Part shown: positions 47,896 to 57,895 of the stretch, in pieces
How positions within the stretch are numbered: the first letter of the stretch is position 1
Layout: every line of letters starts with the position of its first letter
The notes under the pieces: model-generated
Databases searched by the model: none
The model's input: the letters and a program-made list of their open reading frames with translations, nothing else
Told to the model about the DNA's origin: nothing
Translations under genes and position numbers: made by a program
Assembly (NCBI RefSeq): GCF_000255655.1
Contig: NZ_JH636434.1
Coordinates: 1,437,629-1,501,628 of the forward strand
Direction of reading: 5' to 3'
From: Schlesneria paludicola DSM 18645
GTDB lineage: Bacteria; Planctomycetota; Planctomycetia; Planctomycetales; Planctomycetaceae
Length of the DNA: 64,000 bases

Positions 47896-48837
47896 ATGTG
47901 GTGCCCATCGTGTCGGGCCGAGGTTGCGGCTGAACTGTCGAGAGACAATCGGCGGATGATGTGTGCGCGTTGCCAGACCGAACTGGGAATCGCTGCCGCA
48001 GCCAGTCCGCTGACATCAACGTCTACCCTGAATGCCGAAACCGAACGCGATGCGCGCGAACTGCTCGCGCGCTGGTCGTCTCAAAACATGCTGGAGCCAT
48101 CCAGTTTGCATTCTTCGTCCAAACATTTCAATAAGTCGGTCGGTCCTGTTGAATCGCAGTTTCAGAAGCCAGATCTGCGATTCGACGCACCACAATCGCT
48201 GGTGCCACCGCCATCGCCAAGATCACTGGCAGCATTTATCGAGTCGCGAAACGCGATTGCGGCCCCGGCCCATTCACCACAAGCGGTGGAACCGCGCGAA
48301 CGTACTCAGCCGGTTGCCGCTGTTCCGCATCAAGAAGCTCCTGCTGCACGTGCTCCAGAAACGCTTGCTTACGAACCGGCTCGACCGGCACCTCGGCCGC
48401 CGCGCCCCGCTCCCTCGGAAGTGCCCGTCGCAGGTGGACATGATCAAATGGTCCGAGCGGCGCTCGCACAGCCCGCACGGCAACGTGCGGGCTGGATGTC
48501 TATGGCCGGACAGTTGTGCGCCTACTTGGGTGTCGGCCTATTGACCTGCGGCACTGTGCTCGTGATGTGGAGCTACTTTGGCGGTCCCCAGCATTTCATG
48601 CCGACCGGCTGGTTAACGGCCGCGGTCGGACAGATGCTGTTGTTTCTGGGTGTCGTGACTCTGATTTCTGGCGGAATGGAACAGACCGTTGCCGAAGTCG
48701 CCTGGCGTATCGATCATCTTGCGGAAGAAGTTCATCATTTGAGCCTCGCCATTGATGAACTTGAAGACAGTCACCATCAAGCACGACAGGGAACGCACCA
48801 CCAGACTGCCGACGATGCGCGCCGGGAAGCGGCATAG
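47896..48837 (+). CDS. Zinc-ribbon membrane protein
   Basis: The 313-residue protein opens MWCPSCRAEVAAEL and has CARC 20 residues later, forming a CxxC...CxxC zinc ribbon. A Pro/Ala/Ser-rich disordered middle (about residues 60-200) follows, then two membrane helices near 213-235 and 248-268 and a C-terminal coiled coil. The frame is open upstream to 47686, but the zinc ribbon marks the likely start. Function is unknown. It runs opposite to the vWA/propeller pair. Confidence 0.62.
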   Translation: MWCPSCRAEVAAELSRDNRRMMCARCQTELGIAAAASPLTSTSTLNAETERDARELLARWSSQNMLEPSSLHSSSKHFNKSVGPVESQFQKPDLRFDAPQSLVPPPSPRSLAAFIESRNAIAAPAHSPQAVEPRERTQPVAAVPHQEAPAARAPETLAYEPARPAPRPPRPAPSEVPVAGGHDQMVRAALAQPARQRAGWMSMAGQLCAYLGVGLLTCGTVLVMWSYFGGPQHFMPTGWLTAAVGQMLLFLGVVTLISGGMEQTVAEVAWRIDHLAEEVHHLSLAIDELEDSHHQARQGTHHQTADDARREAA

Positions 48838-48853
48838 CAGTCTGTTGAAATCA

Positions 48854-48920
48854 GGGGGGCCAGGCACCCCAGCGTTCACCATGTCACCCCGTTTTTCAAT
48901 CTGACACGAGCCAGTCCCTG
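48854..48920 (+). repeat. Dispersed GGGGGGCCAGGCAC-type repeat, copy C
   Basis: A shorter relative of copies A and B. It starts GGGGGGCCAGGCAC, preceded by CAGTCTGTTGAAATC, and ends GAGCCAGTCCCTG. It lies in the 192-base gap between the zinc-ribbon gene and the bpX6-like gene. Confidence 0.65.
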
Positions 48921-49029
48921 TCAATCCAACAGGCGGCGGCGGCAGTGATGTTCGGGCATCGTTCATCCGCCAAGTTGAACACAAACAGCCGCGGTGGTGG
49001 CGGCCATTGGTGCTCGATCGGCGCGGACT

Positions 49030-51939
49030 TCAACCCACGCTGACGTGAAAGATCTCGATGGCTCCGTCCTCACCGAAGATGGCGAACTCTCCGAGGTTAT
49101 CGGTCGGCGTGACGGCGATGGGAGTGATCGAGATTCCACATTCGCCGATCAGCACGGGGCGTGAGTCCACGATCACATACGCTTGAACTTCGCCCTGGCC
49201 AACAAGCACGAATTTCTGGCCGTGCAGGAACGTGGCACGCGGCGATTCGAGGTTCTGTCCGACCGGAATGCGGACGTCGTGATCGTCATCGTCGATCAGA
49301 CGGGCTCCTGTTTCGAACAATGCCAGCAACCAGGCGCCCTCACTCGGTTTCGATCCCATCAAACCTTGGATGTAGGAATCGACTGACGCGATTTGAAATT
49401 CAACGTCATCCGATCGCTGCATCACGCTCATTTTTGGCCGAACAAGGTATTCACCGATGCTGAATCGGACGCGTCTACCACGGGCATGCAGGTGGGCGAG
49501 CCATCGTTCCGGGTCAGTCCCATCGAACGGAATCTTCAGATCTTTCACAAGCCAGGGTTCGCCGTTGGCACTGAAGCCGGACAGCACAAACGTGCCGAGG
49601 CTTTCACGAAGGCTCCAACCAACGCCGCCTTCATCAAGGGCCGCCGCAACCGTCGACGGAGTCATCCAAGCGGGTGAACCAACTTTCATGGCAGGGCTGA
49701 GCGGTCCCAATCCTGCGGGAAGACCTCGCTTTTCGAGAGGTTCAACTCCGATGGCGTGCACAATCGGATCGCCCGCGTCGCCGGGAAACGGTTCGAGAAT
49801 CAGGCGTCGTGCGTCGCTGACTCCGGCCCAAAACGCACGTTGATTTTGATGTGTGGTCGATTCCCATTCCAAACGTTGCAGAACGAGCGAGTTGGGCGAG
49901 AAGCCAGCCACGTAGACTGACTTTCCGGTGGCCTTCGCAATCCGCCATTTCACATCGTCGAGCGAAATCAGAAACGACCTGACTCGGCGAATTCCCCTCG
50001 CCTGCCTGACAGGAACTCGTCTTGCCGATTGCTGGCGCGCGTTGAGATAGCGCGTGCAGTCACGGGCCAGCAGTCGATCGTGGGGTCCCAACTTTCGAAT
50101 CGACTTGAGTAATTCTCCGGCGTCTTTCATGTTGGCTTTGCGCAGCAAACTCGCAGCGACGATCTGGACCGCGTCGACGGCTTCAGTGCGGACCAGACGA
50201 TCGGGGTACTCGCCGCTGACTCGGGCCAGCCCTTCCGCAATCATGAGCGCCGTCTGGCGGCTGGCCGATCCCTGCTTATATTCCTGAATGCGCTCCGCGG
50301 CCTCGCGATGACGGGAATGGTGCCCCAATAACCGAAAGGTCTCGTCGAAGCACCACATCGCGGCGCTGGAATGAGGCCAGCCCTGGGACAGTGCCAGCAG
50401 CGCAGCGTCGGTGTCGTGCAGCTTGTCGTGCAAGACTCGACTGGCATTGCGGAAATCGCTGTTCGCAATGAGTTGATCGGCCCAGGACCGCAGCAATTGC
50501 TCGGCTTCGTCGCGTCGATCAAGTCGAATGTAAAGATCCGCCGCCTGCTCGAACAAACCTTGCTCGATGTACAATCGAGTGGCTTCGTCGATCAGTCCTG
50601 CTCGTTCAAAACAGCGGGCCGCCTCAGTTGGCCGGTTCAATCGATCGCGATACAGCAGTGCCGCTTCTTTGAAGTGCTGTCCGGACTCAAGGGCTCCGGC
50701 GGCAGACACCAGATCCCCCAAGAGCTGGGCAAAAATGTATGCCGCCCGTCGATGCCGCCCCAGACGGATTTCACGCGCGGCCAATTCACGGTACTGCTGG
50801 ATGAGCTGAAACTGTCGATCAGCAGGAATGTCCCACAGATCCGCCGGTCCGCCGCGGCCGAGATCCGCCAAGTCAAATCGAAGCGGACGGGCGAAAAGTT
50901 GATTTGTCCGTTGTCCTTCACCTCTGGCCGCATCGCCGCCCATTGGCAAGGCAAATTGAAGCCCCCGGTCCGGATCAGATTGCAACAGGTGCATCAGTCG
51001 GTCGATCTCATGATTGCGTGAAAGCTGATCCACCAGCGAGGAACCGCCCATCTGTTTCAGGAGATGGCCCGCCGCCGCCCCGACCGCCGCCAATGGTGCC
51101 GCGGCCAGCGCAAACGGCGCCGCGAGTCCCATCCCGATCAGGCTCGCCGCTTTGCTGGCCCATGAGGGTCCTCCTGCGCGGGGCTTTGCATCCGTGTTGC
51201 CCGAAATGTCCGTGGGTTCAGGCTTCGACGGTTTCGTCTTGCGATTGGTCAGCTTTCTCCAGGCATTGCGAATCCACTGCGTCGCATCATTCATCTTGCC
51301 GCCGAAGGGTTCATTCGGCATAGGCGGAAGCTGATCAAACTGCGATGTGCGCGTCCCAATGTCTGAGGCACCTTCGTTCAAAATCTCGTCCGCGGAGGCG
51401 ACTTCATCCGCTTCAATCGTGATCACACGATGGGGAAACGCGACACCCGGAACGGCTTCATCCCATGCCGCCGTACGCTCTGAGGGAGCGACCAGCAGAT
51501 CGACGATTCCCAATTGATCGGCCGGTTCGTGACGTACCAGTCCTGCCTGCGGATGCCAGGTGAAATCCCCTTCCGGCCCGCCCAACAAGGCCAAAAGATC
51601 GTCATCCGCCATCACGGGATCAAACGCGGCATCGACTGGAACAAACACCCCGCGCGCTCGTTGCGTGTAGGGAATTGCTTTTTTTTGCGAACGCGACAGC
51701 CAGTCTGAAAGCGGGGCCTGATGTGACGCAGGACTTCCCGTGTCCACTGTGACCAGGACGCCAATCGCCGTGGTGTCATCGAGCGAACGTGGGATCGCAC
51801 GGAAACGCAGCGATTCGAGCGGAATGTTCCACCGGCTTAGTTCAGCCAGCCACACATGCGGATCGGGGCCGGGCACAAACCACGCATTGATCGCGCGCTC
51901 TGTGAAGTGATTCTCGACGAGTTGAACAGTGAGTTTCAT
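49030..51939 (-). CDS. bpX6-like protein of a MoxR-vWA-beta-propeller ternary system
   Basis: The 969-residue protein begins with a ~150-residue domain (AINAWFVPGPDPHVWLAEL ... YTQRARGVFVPVDAAFD ... HPQAGLVRHEPADQLGIVDLL) that resembles the bpX6 domain of MoxR-vWA-beta-propeller ternary systems. An Ala/Gly-rich hydrophobic segment (259-299) could contact a membrane. A TPR-like solenoid follows at about 375-640 (EAARCFERAGLIDEATRLYI), then a beta-rich C-terminal ~330 residues like a propeller. It starts 21 bases after the vWA-propeller gene, so the two are an operon. The family assignment is by eye. Confidence 0.6.
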   Translation of the reverse strand: MKLTVQLVENHFTERAINAWFVPGPDPHVWLAELSRWNIPLESLRFRAIPRSLDDTTAIGVLVTVDTGSPASHQAPLSDWLSRSQKKAIPYTQRARGVFVPVDAAFDPVMADDDLLALLGGPEGDFTWHPQAGLVRHEPADQLGIVDLLVAPSERTAAWDEAVPGVAFPHRVITIEADEVASADEILNEGASDIGTRTSQFDQLPPMPNEPFGGKMNDATQWIRNAWRKLTNRKTKPSKPEPTDISGNTDAKPRAGGPSWASKAASLIGMGLAAPFALAAAPLAAVGAAAGHLLKQMGGSSLVDQLSRNHEIDRLMHLLQSDPDRGLQFALPMGGDAARGEGQRTNQLFARPLRFDLADLGRGGPADLWDIPADRQFQLIQQYRELAAREIRLGRHRRAAYIFAQLLGDLVSAAGALESGQHFKEAALLYRDRLNRPTEAARCFERAGLIDEATRLYIEQGLFEQAADLYIRLDRRDEAEQLLRSWADQLIANSDFRNASRVLHDKLHDTDAALLALSQGWPHSSAAMWCFDETFRLLGHHSRHREAAERIQEYKQGSASRQTALMIAEGLARVSGEYPDRLVRTEAVDAVQIVAASLLRKANMKDAGELLKSIRKLGPHDRLLARDCTRYLNARQQSARRVPVRQARGIRRVRSFLISLDDVKWRIAKATGKSVYVAGFSPNSLVLQRLEWESTTHQNQRAFWAGVSDARRLILEPFPGDAGDPIVHAIGVEPLEKRGLPAGLGPLSPAMKVGSPAWMTPSTVAAALDEGGVGWSLRESLGTFVLSGFSANGEPWLVKDLKIPFDGTDPERWLAHLHARGRRVRFSIGEYLVRPKMSVMQRSDDVEFQIASVDSYIQGLMGSKPSEGAWLLALFETGARLIDDDDHDVRIPVGQNLESPRATFLHGQKFVLVGQGEVQAYVIVDSRPVLIGECGISITPIAVTPTDNLGEFAIFGEDGAIEIFHVSVG

Positions 51940-51960
51940 CGATTTACCGCGTGAATGCCG

Positions 51961-54699
51961 TTACGTCAGTTGTGCCACAAAGGGTTCGAAGATGTTTGTC
52001 ACGATTTCTTCTGCCGTGATGGAGTTTTCCGCGTCCAGGAAATAGCGAGTTCCATTGGCACGTCTGTCGGATGTCCACACGGCGACATGGGGGGGCGAGA
52101 GAACCAGCGAGACCTCGGGAATCGAGCGATCGGAACTTTGCAAGTGGAGAATGCCTCGCGCGTCGAGCCAGGCACGGCTGCCATCATCCCATTTGGCCTC
52201 GCCTTGTAACCGATGATTGGGGGACCGATTCATCAATTCGAAATTGCGAGACAACCGCGTCGCCAGGGAACCGTCGACTTCCTGCAGCGAGAGTCGATCG
52301 CCGTAAACTTTGAACGACCAAAAATTCCCTCGCTTGCTGACCAGCACAATCTTGTCACCTTGAATCGCGATGGACGTGAATCGACGCATGATGTGAGGTG
52401 GTTCCGACACGCGATACGCATCGACTTCTGCCAACGTTGCACCTCGCGCCACCATCGAAAGGGAAAGAGAAGCGACATCGACCAGCGCCAATTCGGATTT
52501 CGACGAATGCGTTTGTGTCATGGACACCAACATCCTTCGTCCATCCTCACTGATTTCCATCACCGTGAGCTGCACAGGTGAGGATTTCCACAACTTCGCT
52601 TTTGTTTGTTCCGTGACGTCCAAGAGATGCCCCTCCCTATCGATCCCGAACGCGCCGTCATATCCCTGACGATCGAACAGAGTCAGAAGAGGCACGGTCG
52701 CGAATTGACCGAGCGGTACAGGCTCGGTGATGATGGAGGTTCCATCAAATGCGATCGCAATGCAGGCATCGCTCTTGCCCGCTGCGGCATCCCAGAAATA
52801 GCGGCCGCGCCTCCATTGCAGACTTGGCGAAATCCGCTTTGTCGCAAGTAATTGACGCGTCGTGGGGTCAAATGCTTCGATCAACTCTCGAAACACCAGG
52901 AACAGAACGCCTTGATGATACGTCGCACCGCGTGCCTCACGCAGATCGTGTAGCAGGGGCAAGGCCGCCGAAGGTAACGCATGGTGTGTTGCGGTCCCTT
53001 CGAGACGATCGATGCTCACGATGTACAATTTCCGCTGAGATTCGCGAAACAGTAGTGCCGACGTGACGCGGCCATGAACACTGCTCCACGAGGTCAGAAG
53101 TTTTCCGAAAGGAATCGATTCGTGAATCTGCCGTGCACCGCGCGCGGGGTCGTCGATCAGGACCAGGCGCTGGTCGCGCGATAGCGCCACAATTCCGTAT
53201 TCACATCTCATCACATCTGAGGAGTGCACCGAGAGCACATACGTTGGTTGCGAGGTCTCGCTTCCCTGTTCTTGTGCGTCATACGCTGCGGGAATGGGGA
53301 AACTCCATAAGTTGTCCTTAACCAGACTCTGCTTGTTGATTCCCGGCAGGCGAAACGGGAAGGGATGGACGCGAAAGAGTGCCGGCAAATTGGGATCAAC
53401 GGTGCTGTCAATCAGATTTCGATCGGACATCGCGGGGGCGTTGAGAATCTGATTCAGATCGAGCTTGAGTGACGTGTGGCACTTCCGGCCGCGCGGACCA
53501 TGAGAGCAAAGCTGAAATTCCCCCTCGCGATTGACCGTCGCGAGATAGAATCGGGGGCACGTTTCCCCAGCCAGTGCCCGCTGAAACTCGGGATCGTTCA
53601 GCACCATTTCGGTGGTCACCAGCACGGCGTCACCAGTAAACTTGGATTGCGAAATCCGCGCAAAGAACTCGGGCAGTGCCCGCCCAGGTTGAACGTCGGG
53701 TTCCAGCGCGCCCAGGTGTGCGATCAATCCCTCGCGCGTTGAAAGATCGACAGGGATGATGGACGCTTCCGAGGCTCGATACGCTGACAGCGACGACTGC
53801 GGATCGCGCGTTGAAGCCAATGATAGAGCCACAGCGGTGGCGAACACGCGCGGCACGCCCCACATCCGCAGGCCGGAATCGATCAGGACATGACAGCGTT
53901 CCGAGGGATGGCCGGGCTGAACTTCGCGGCGTAAATACAGGGCTTCATTCAGTGCCACACGCGTTGCGAGCATCAAATCGTCATGAGCCAACTCGCTGAG
54001 CAACATTCGGTCCAGCGTTCCCCGATTCGTCAAATCGGAAACGCCGCCCAACGGCAATTCGTCCGAATCCAGAATCGCTCGTGGCAACTGGACGACGGCG
54101 GACAGATTGCGTGCCAGTTGTGACAATCCGCTTAACTCGTCATCCAATACCAGTTCCTGCAAGAGGCTGCGTACCGCCTGTTGCTCGACGACAAAATCAA
54201 TCAGGGCCGGACCGGGCTCAACATCCAGTCCCGTCTCTTTTCGTAACTTTAAGGCCCGTGCGGTGATCTCCTTGAGCCCGTTCAGTAGTGGACGTAGATT
54301 GTGCTGCAGATCAGCGAGAGGGTTCCGATTGTGATTGTAAGGCAACGAAAGCTTGGGAGCGTTCCCCACGAGTTGTTCAGCGAGAATGGCACAGACCATC
54401 CGGGCCACTTCGGGATTTGCGACGCGTGGCGCCGACTCGAACACCACCATCGCGAGATCCGCTTTTGCTTTGGGAGATCGAGTCTGATCGTCCGGCAACT
54501 GATGAACCGTATCCAGTTTTGCAAACAGTTCCGACCACAATTCCGGGCCGCGATCTTCACCCGGCTCCGTTGCTTTAGCAGGCTGCGACCCTCGCTTGTT
54601 CAAGCTCCAGACACAGCGAAAGCATGGCGTACAGATCGGATCATCGCGAACCTGAAGACTGCTTTTTTCGTCAGCACACGTGACTTCGGCACGATGCAA
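51961..54699 (-). CDS. vWA-like plus beta-propeller protein (ternary-system type)
   Basis: The protein (up to 912 residues) has an N-terminal helical region, then a von Willebrand A-like domain centred on CHVLIDSGLRMWG (about 269-281) with a degenerate MIDAS (DSG in place of DxSxS) and later AVLVTTEMVLND. From about residue 470 to the end it is beta-rich with repeated strand patterns, like a beta-propeller. This matches the vWA-propeller component of MoxR-vWA-beta-propeller systems. The start is uncertain: 54699 is TTG with a weak ribosome site, another TTG is at 54603, and the first ATG is near residue 84. No MoxR ATPase gene is adjacent. Confidence 0.65.
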   Translation of the reverse strand: MHRAEVTCADEKSSLQVRDDPICTPCFRCVWSLNKRGSQPAKATEPGEDRGPELWSELFAKLDTVHQLPDDQTRSPKAKADLAMVVFESAPRVANPEVARMVCAILAEQLVGNAPKLSLPYNHNRNPLADLQHNLRPLLNGLKEITARALKLRKETGLDVEPGPALIDFVVEQQAVRSLLQELVLDDELSGLSQLARNLSAVVQLPRAILDSDELPLGGVSDLTNRGTLDRMLLSELAHDDLMLATRVALNEALYLRREVQPGHPSERCHVLIDSGLRMWGVPRVFATAVALSLASTRDPQSSLSAYRASEASIIPVDLSTREGLIAHLGALEPDVQPGRALPEFFARISQSKFTGDAVLVTTEMVLNDPEFQRALAGETCPRFYLATVNREGEFQLCSHGPRGRKCHTSLKLDLNQILNAPAMSDRNLIDSTVDPNLPALFRVHPFPFRLPGINKQSLVKDNLWSFPIPAAYDAQEQGSETSQPTYVLSVHSSDVMRCEYGIVALSRDQRLVLIDDPARGARQIHESIPFGKLLTSWSSVHGRVTSALLFRESQRKLYIVSIDRLEGTATHHALPSAALPLLHDLREARGATYHQGVLFLVFRELIEAFDPTTRQLLATKRISPSLQWRRGRYFWDAAAGKSDACIAIAFDGTSIITEPVPLGQFATVPLLTLFDRQGYDGAFGIDREGHLLDVTEQTKAKLWKSSPVQLTVMEISEDGRRMLVSMTQTHSSKSELALVDVASLSLSMVARGATLAEVDAYRVSEPPHIMRRFTSIAIQGDKIVLVSKRGNFWSFKVYGDRLSLQEVDGSLATRLSRNFELMNRSPNHRLQGEAKWDDGSRAWLDARGILHLQSSDRSIPEVSLVLSPPHVAVWTSDRRANGTRYFLDAENSITAEEIVTNIFEPFVAQLT

Positions 54700-54730
54700 A
54701 GTTCCAGGTCAATGCGGTATAGTTGTGGGC

Positions 54731-57700
54731 ATGACACGTACTTTTGGACCACGCTGGATTCTGCTGCTGATGGGGATCGGAACCTGGATCTCCGGTTCGA
54801 TCACGGCGTCACTCGCTGCCGACGACGACTTGCGACACTGGTCGTTTCGGCCGGTGCGCGCGGTAGCGGCTCCGGCCGTTCGCGACCCTGCCTGGGTTGC
54901 GTCACCGATTGATGCGTTTGTGCTCGCGAAACTCGAAGCACACGGTCTACGTCCTTCTCCGGCCGCCGATCGACGGACGCTGATTCGGCGCGCCACGTTC
55001 GACCTGACTGGCTTGCCGCCTACTCCTGAGCAGGTCGAGGCGTTCCTTGCGGACACGTCGGCCGGTGCGTTCTCGAAAGTCGTTGAGCGATTGCTGGACT
55101 CGACCGCCTACGGCGAACGGTGGGGACGGCATTGGTTGGATGTCGTCCGCTACGCCGATGCACGCGATCTGATTCAACTTCCGGCCGAAAGCGATTTCCG
55201 CGAGGCCTGGCGATACCGCGACTGGGTCGTGGCTTCATTCAATCGCGACCTGCCCTATGACCAATTCATCCGGCAGCAAGTGGCCGGGGACTTGATGCAA
55301 CCGGACGATCCCACACAGATCGATGCCGACGCGCTGGTCGCCACGGGATTGCTCTCGATCGCCGACTTCGTTCCCGGTGATGTCGATAAAGAGCAGATGA
55401 TTGCCGACTATGTGAACGACCAGATCGATGTCGTCGGACGCGCCATCCTGGGACTGACGATTGCGTGCGCTCGATGCCATGACCACAAATTCGATGCCAT
55501 TACCACCGAAGACTACTATTCACTGGCCGGGATCTTCTTCAGCACACGCCTGATTCCGTCGCCCGTGAAAGGGAATACACCGCTCGTCCGCGTGCCCCTG
55601 TTGCCACGTGCCGAGATCGCAGCCATCGAAGCCACGCAGGCTCGGGACCAGCAGCGGATCGTCGAACTGACGCGCGACATCGCGAATTTCGGCGAGCGGG
55701 AGTATCGCGCCTATCTCGAGCAGGCAGTCGAGTCGAAAACGCACACGTATTTGTGTGCGCTCTGGGACTTCGATCATCGTCCGCCTGGTCAGGCATCGCA
55801 GACGCTTGCCGATTTTGCCGCGACGTCGGGACTCGACGCCGCCACATTAACGCGATGGAAGGCCTACCTGGATCAACCTCAGCGTGATCCCGACTTGTCG
55901 GCAATCCAAAGCCTCTCGGATCGAACCGCGGTCGAGTTTCAGACTGGCGAGCTGGAGAAACAGTTGTCGGAGTTTGCCGCCGCCCGCCGCGCGGCGTGGG
56001 ACGCTGATCCGGTGGCGCGATCCCTCGGGGAATCGTGCCTGGTGCAACTGAAGGCCAATGACCGCAATCTGATCGCGAATGACGCCCATCAAGCGACCGT
56101 CTGGCCGAATCATGGCCGCGTCCTTGAGAACGCGGTTCCGGTCGTCGATGTCCCCTCCCCTGCCGTCGCATCGCATGATTTCAACGGGCATTCGCAATCG
56201 ATTTTGAAATTCACGGGAAAGGAACTGCTGCAGATCACGAGGAGCATCCCGGCGACGGGAAGCTTGGTAATTGCCTTTCGTCCTGATCCGGGCGGGTCAC
56301 CCGGACAAAGGCTGGTGGGGTGGGAGGATTCGGCCGTCGGACAACACGGCTTGGGAATCATGACCGATGCCGCCGGATCGTTGCACGTCATTGTGCGTTG
56401 TCGGGGTGCAAGCGGAGATGTCGTCGTCCCTGCCCCGACAGTGCCGCCGTCACTGGCCGGATTTCAAACCGTCTGCGTGACCTGGGGGCCATACGGCGTT
56501 GCCGTGTACCGCGATGGTGAGGCCGTGGGCACCAACAGCGGAATCACTTCGGTCTCATCCGATCCAGCCATCACCGCCTTGCGAATTGGAGGGCCTGGTT
56601 CGGGCTCGAGCAGTCGGTTCCAGGGCGATCTGGCGGAACTGCGTGTCTATGATGTTCCGCTTGATCCGGCGGCACGCGTTCGTATCGAACACGAAATCAA
56701 AACCCACTGGCTCAATCCCTCTGACACGTCACCTTCGGATGCGGCGAACCCGATCCCCCTGCTGTATGAACGGCTGACTTCAGAACAAAGCCCGTTTCGG
56801 CTGGAACCGACCGAACGCGACAAGTCATTGTCTGCCGCCACGCAGCAGCAACTGACGGCGATGCGTGGCGAACTTGAGACATTGAAGAAGAAGCCGCCAC
56901 GGGAAATTCCTCGTGCAGTCGTGGTGCAGGACGGTGGGCCTGCCGAAACGTCGCATGCCGGGTTTCGTGATGCCCATGTCTTCCTTCGTGGCAATCACCT
57001 GAACCTCGGCCACACCGTCCCGCGCGGCGTTCCCAAATCGCTTGAGGGAGCAAATCCGCCGATCATCAAAGAGGGCAGTGGCCGACGGGAACTGGCGGAA
57101 TGGCTGACGCGTCCCGAGAATCCGCTCACGGCACGCGTCATGGTCAATCGCATCTGGCAACACCATTTCGGCGTGGGGCTCGTTCCCACATCCGCCAATT
57201 TCGGCGCGATGGGTGATGACCCCAGTCATCCGGAATTGCTCGATTTCCTGGCTGCTCAGTTCGTGGCGTCGGGGTGGTCCATCAAGGCGATCCACCGACA
57301 GATCCTGTTGTCGAACGTGTATCAGCAAAGCTCGGCATCCAATGCGGCGGGAATGGCGGCCGATCCCGAGAATCGCTGGTTGTGGCGTGCCAATCGACGT
57401 CGGTTGGAGTCCGAAGCGTTTCGCGACAGTCTGTTCGCCGTCGCCGGACGGCTCGATCCGACGCTGGGCGGTCCAGGCTTTCAAGATGCCGCGACGACGC
57501 GTCGCAGTTTGTATCTGATGTCGGTGCGAACCGGGGCAAAGACGTCTGACATCGGCCCGCTGTTTGATGCACCGGACTGCAGTGGAATCGTGGAACGACG
57601 CAACGAATCGATCGTGGCTCCGCAGGCCTTGTTTCTCATGAATGATCCGTTGGTCAAGGATCTCGCCACTGCCCTGAGTGATCGAATTGTGCGAGAAGTT

Positions 57701-57895
57701 CCGACCGGAGACATTCAACAGCGCATCAAACGATTGTACCTGGTGGTATTGGGGCGTTTGCCCTCCAAAGACGAAGTCGACATTGGCCTGCAGATCCTGC
57801 ACGATCAAATGGGGACCAATTTAACATCTGCCGACAACTGGCCGGGCTATTGTCGACTTGTCGTGAGCACGAACGAATTTATGTTTGTGGACTGA
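54731..57895 (+). CDS. DUF1549/DUF1553 protein with LamG-like insert
   Basis: The 1054-residue exported protein has a signal peptide (about 1-30), then DUF1549 (HWSFRPVR, SPIDAFVLAKLEAHGL, LTGLPPTPEQVEAFL) with the cytochrome-like CARCH motif (Cys246, Cys249, His250). A concanavalin/LamG-like domain follows (about 490-665) and the C-terminus is DUF1553 (PLTARVMVNRIWQHHFG). Such proteins are a planctomycete hallmark, always paired with DUF1501 proteins. The usual N-terminal PSCyt1 cytochrome domain is missing. The ATG at 54731 is chosen from the signal peptide. The DUF1501 gene follows with no gap. Confidence 0.9.
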   Translation: MTRTFGPRWILLLMGIGTWISGSITASLAADDDLRHWSFRPVRAVAAPAVRDPAWVASPIDAFVLAKLEAHGLRPSPAADRRTLIRRATFDLTGLPPTPEQVEAFLADTSAGAFSKVVERLLDSTAYGERWGRHWLDVVRYADARDLIQLPAESDFREAWRYRDWVVASFNRDLPYDQFIRQQVAGDLMQPDDPTQIDADALVATGLLSIADFVPGDVDKEQMIADYVNDQIDVVGRAILGLTIACARCHDHKFDAITTEDYYSLAGIFFSTRLIPSPVKGNTPLVRVPLLPRAEIAAIEATQARDQQRIVELTRDIANFGEREYRAYLEQAVESKTHTYLCALWDFDHRPPGQASQTLADFAATSGLDAATLTRWKAYLDQPQRDPDLSAIQSLSDRTAVEFQTGELEKQLSEFAAARRAAWDADPVARSLGESCLVQLKANDRNLIANDAHQATVWPNHGRVLENAVPVVDVPSPAVASHDFNGHSQSILKFTGKELLQITRSIPATGSLVIAFRPDPGGSPGQRLVGWEDSAVGQHGLGIMTDAAGSLHVIVRCRGASGDVVVPAPTVPPSLAGFQTVCVTWGPYGVAVYRDGEAVGTNSGITSVSSDPAITALRIGGPGSGSSSRFQGDLAELRVYDVPLDPAARVRIEHEIKTHWLNPSDTSPSDAANPIPLLYERLTSEQSPFRLEPTERDKSLSAATQQQLTAMRGELETLKKKPPREIPRAVVVQDGGPAETSHAGFRDAHVFLRGNHLNLGHTVPRGVPKSLEGANPPIIKEGSGRRELAEWLTRPENPLTARVMVNRIWQHHFGVGLVPTSANFGAMGDDPSHPELLDFLAAQFVASGWSIKAIHRQILLSNVYQQSSASNAAGMAADPENRWLWRANRRRLESEAFRDSLFAVAGRLDPTLGGPGFQDAATTRRSLYLMSVRTGAKTSDIGPLFDAPDCSGIVERRNESIVAPQALFLMNDPLVKDLATALSDRIVREVPTGDIQQRIKRLYLVVLGRLPSKDEVDIGLQILHDQMGTNLTSADNWPGYCRLVVSTNEFMFVD

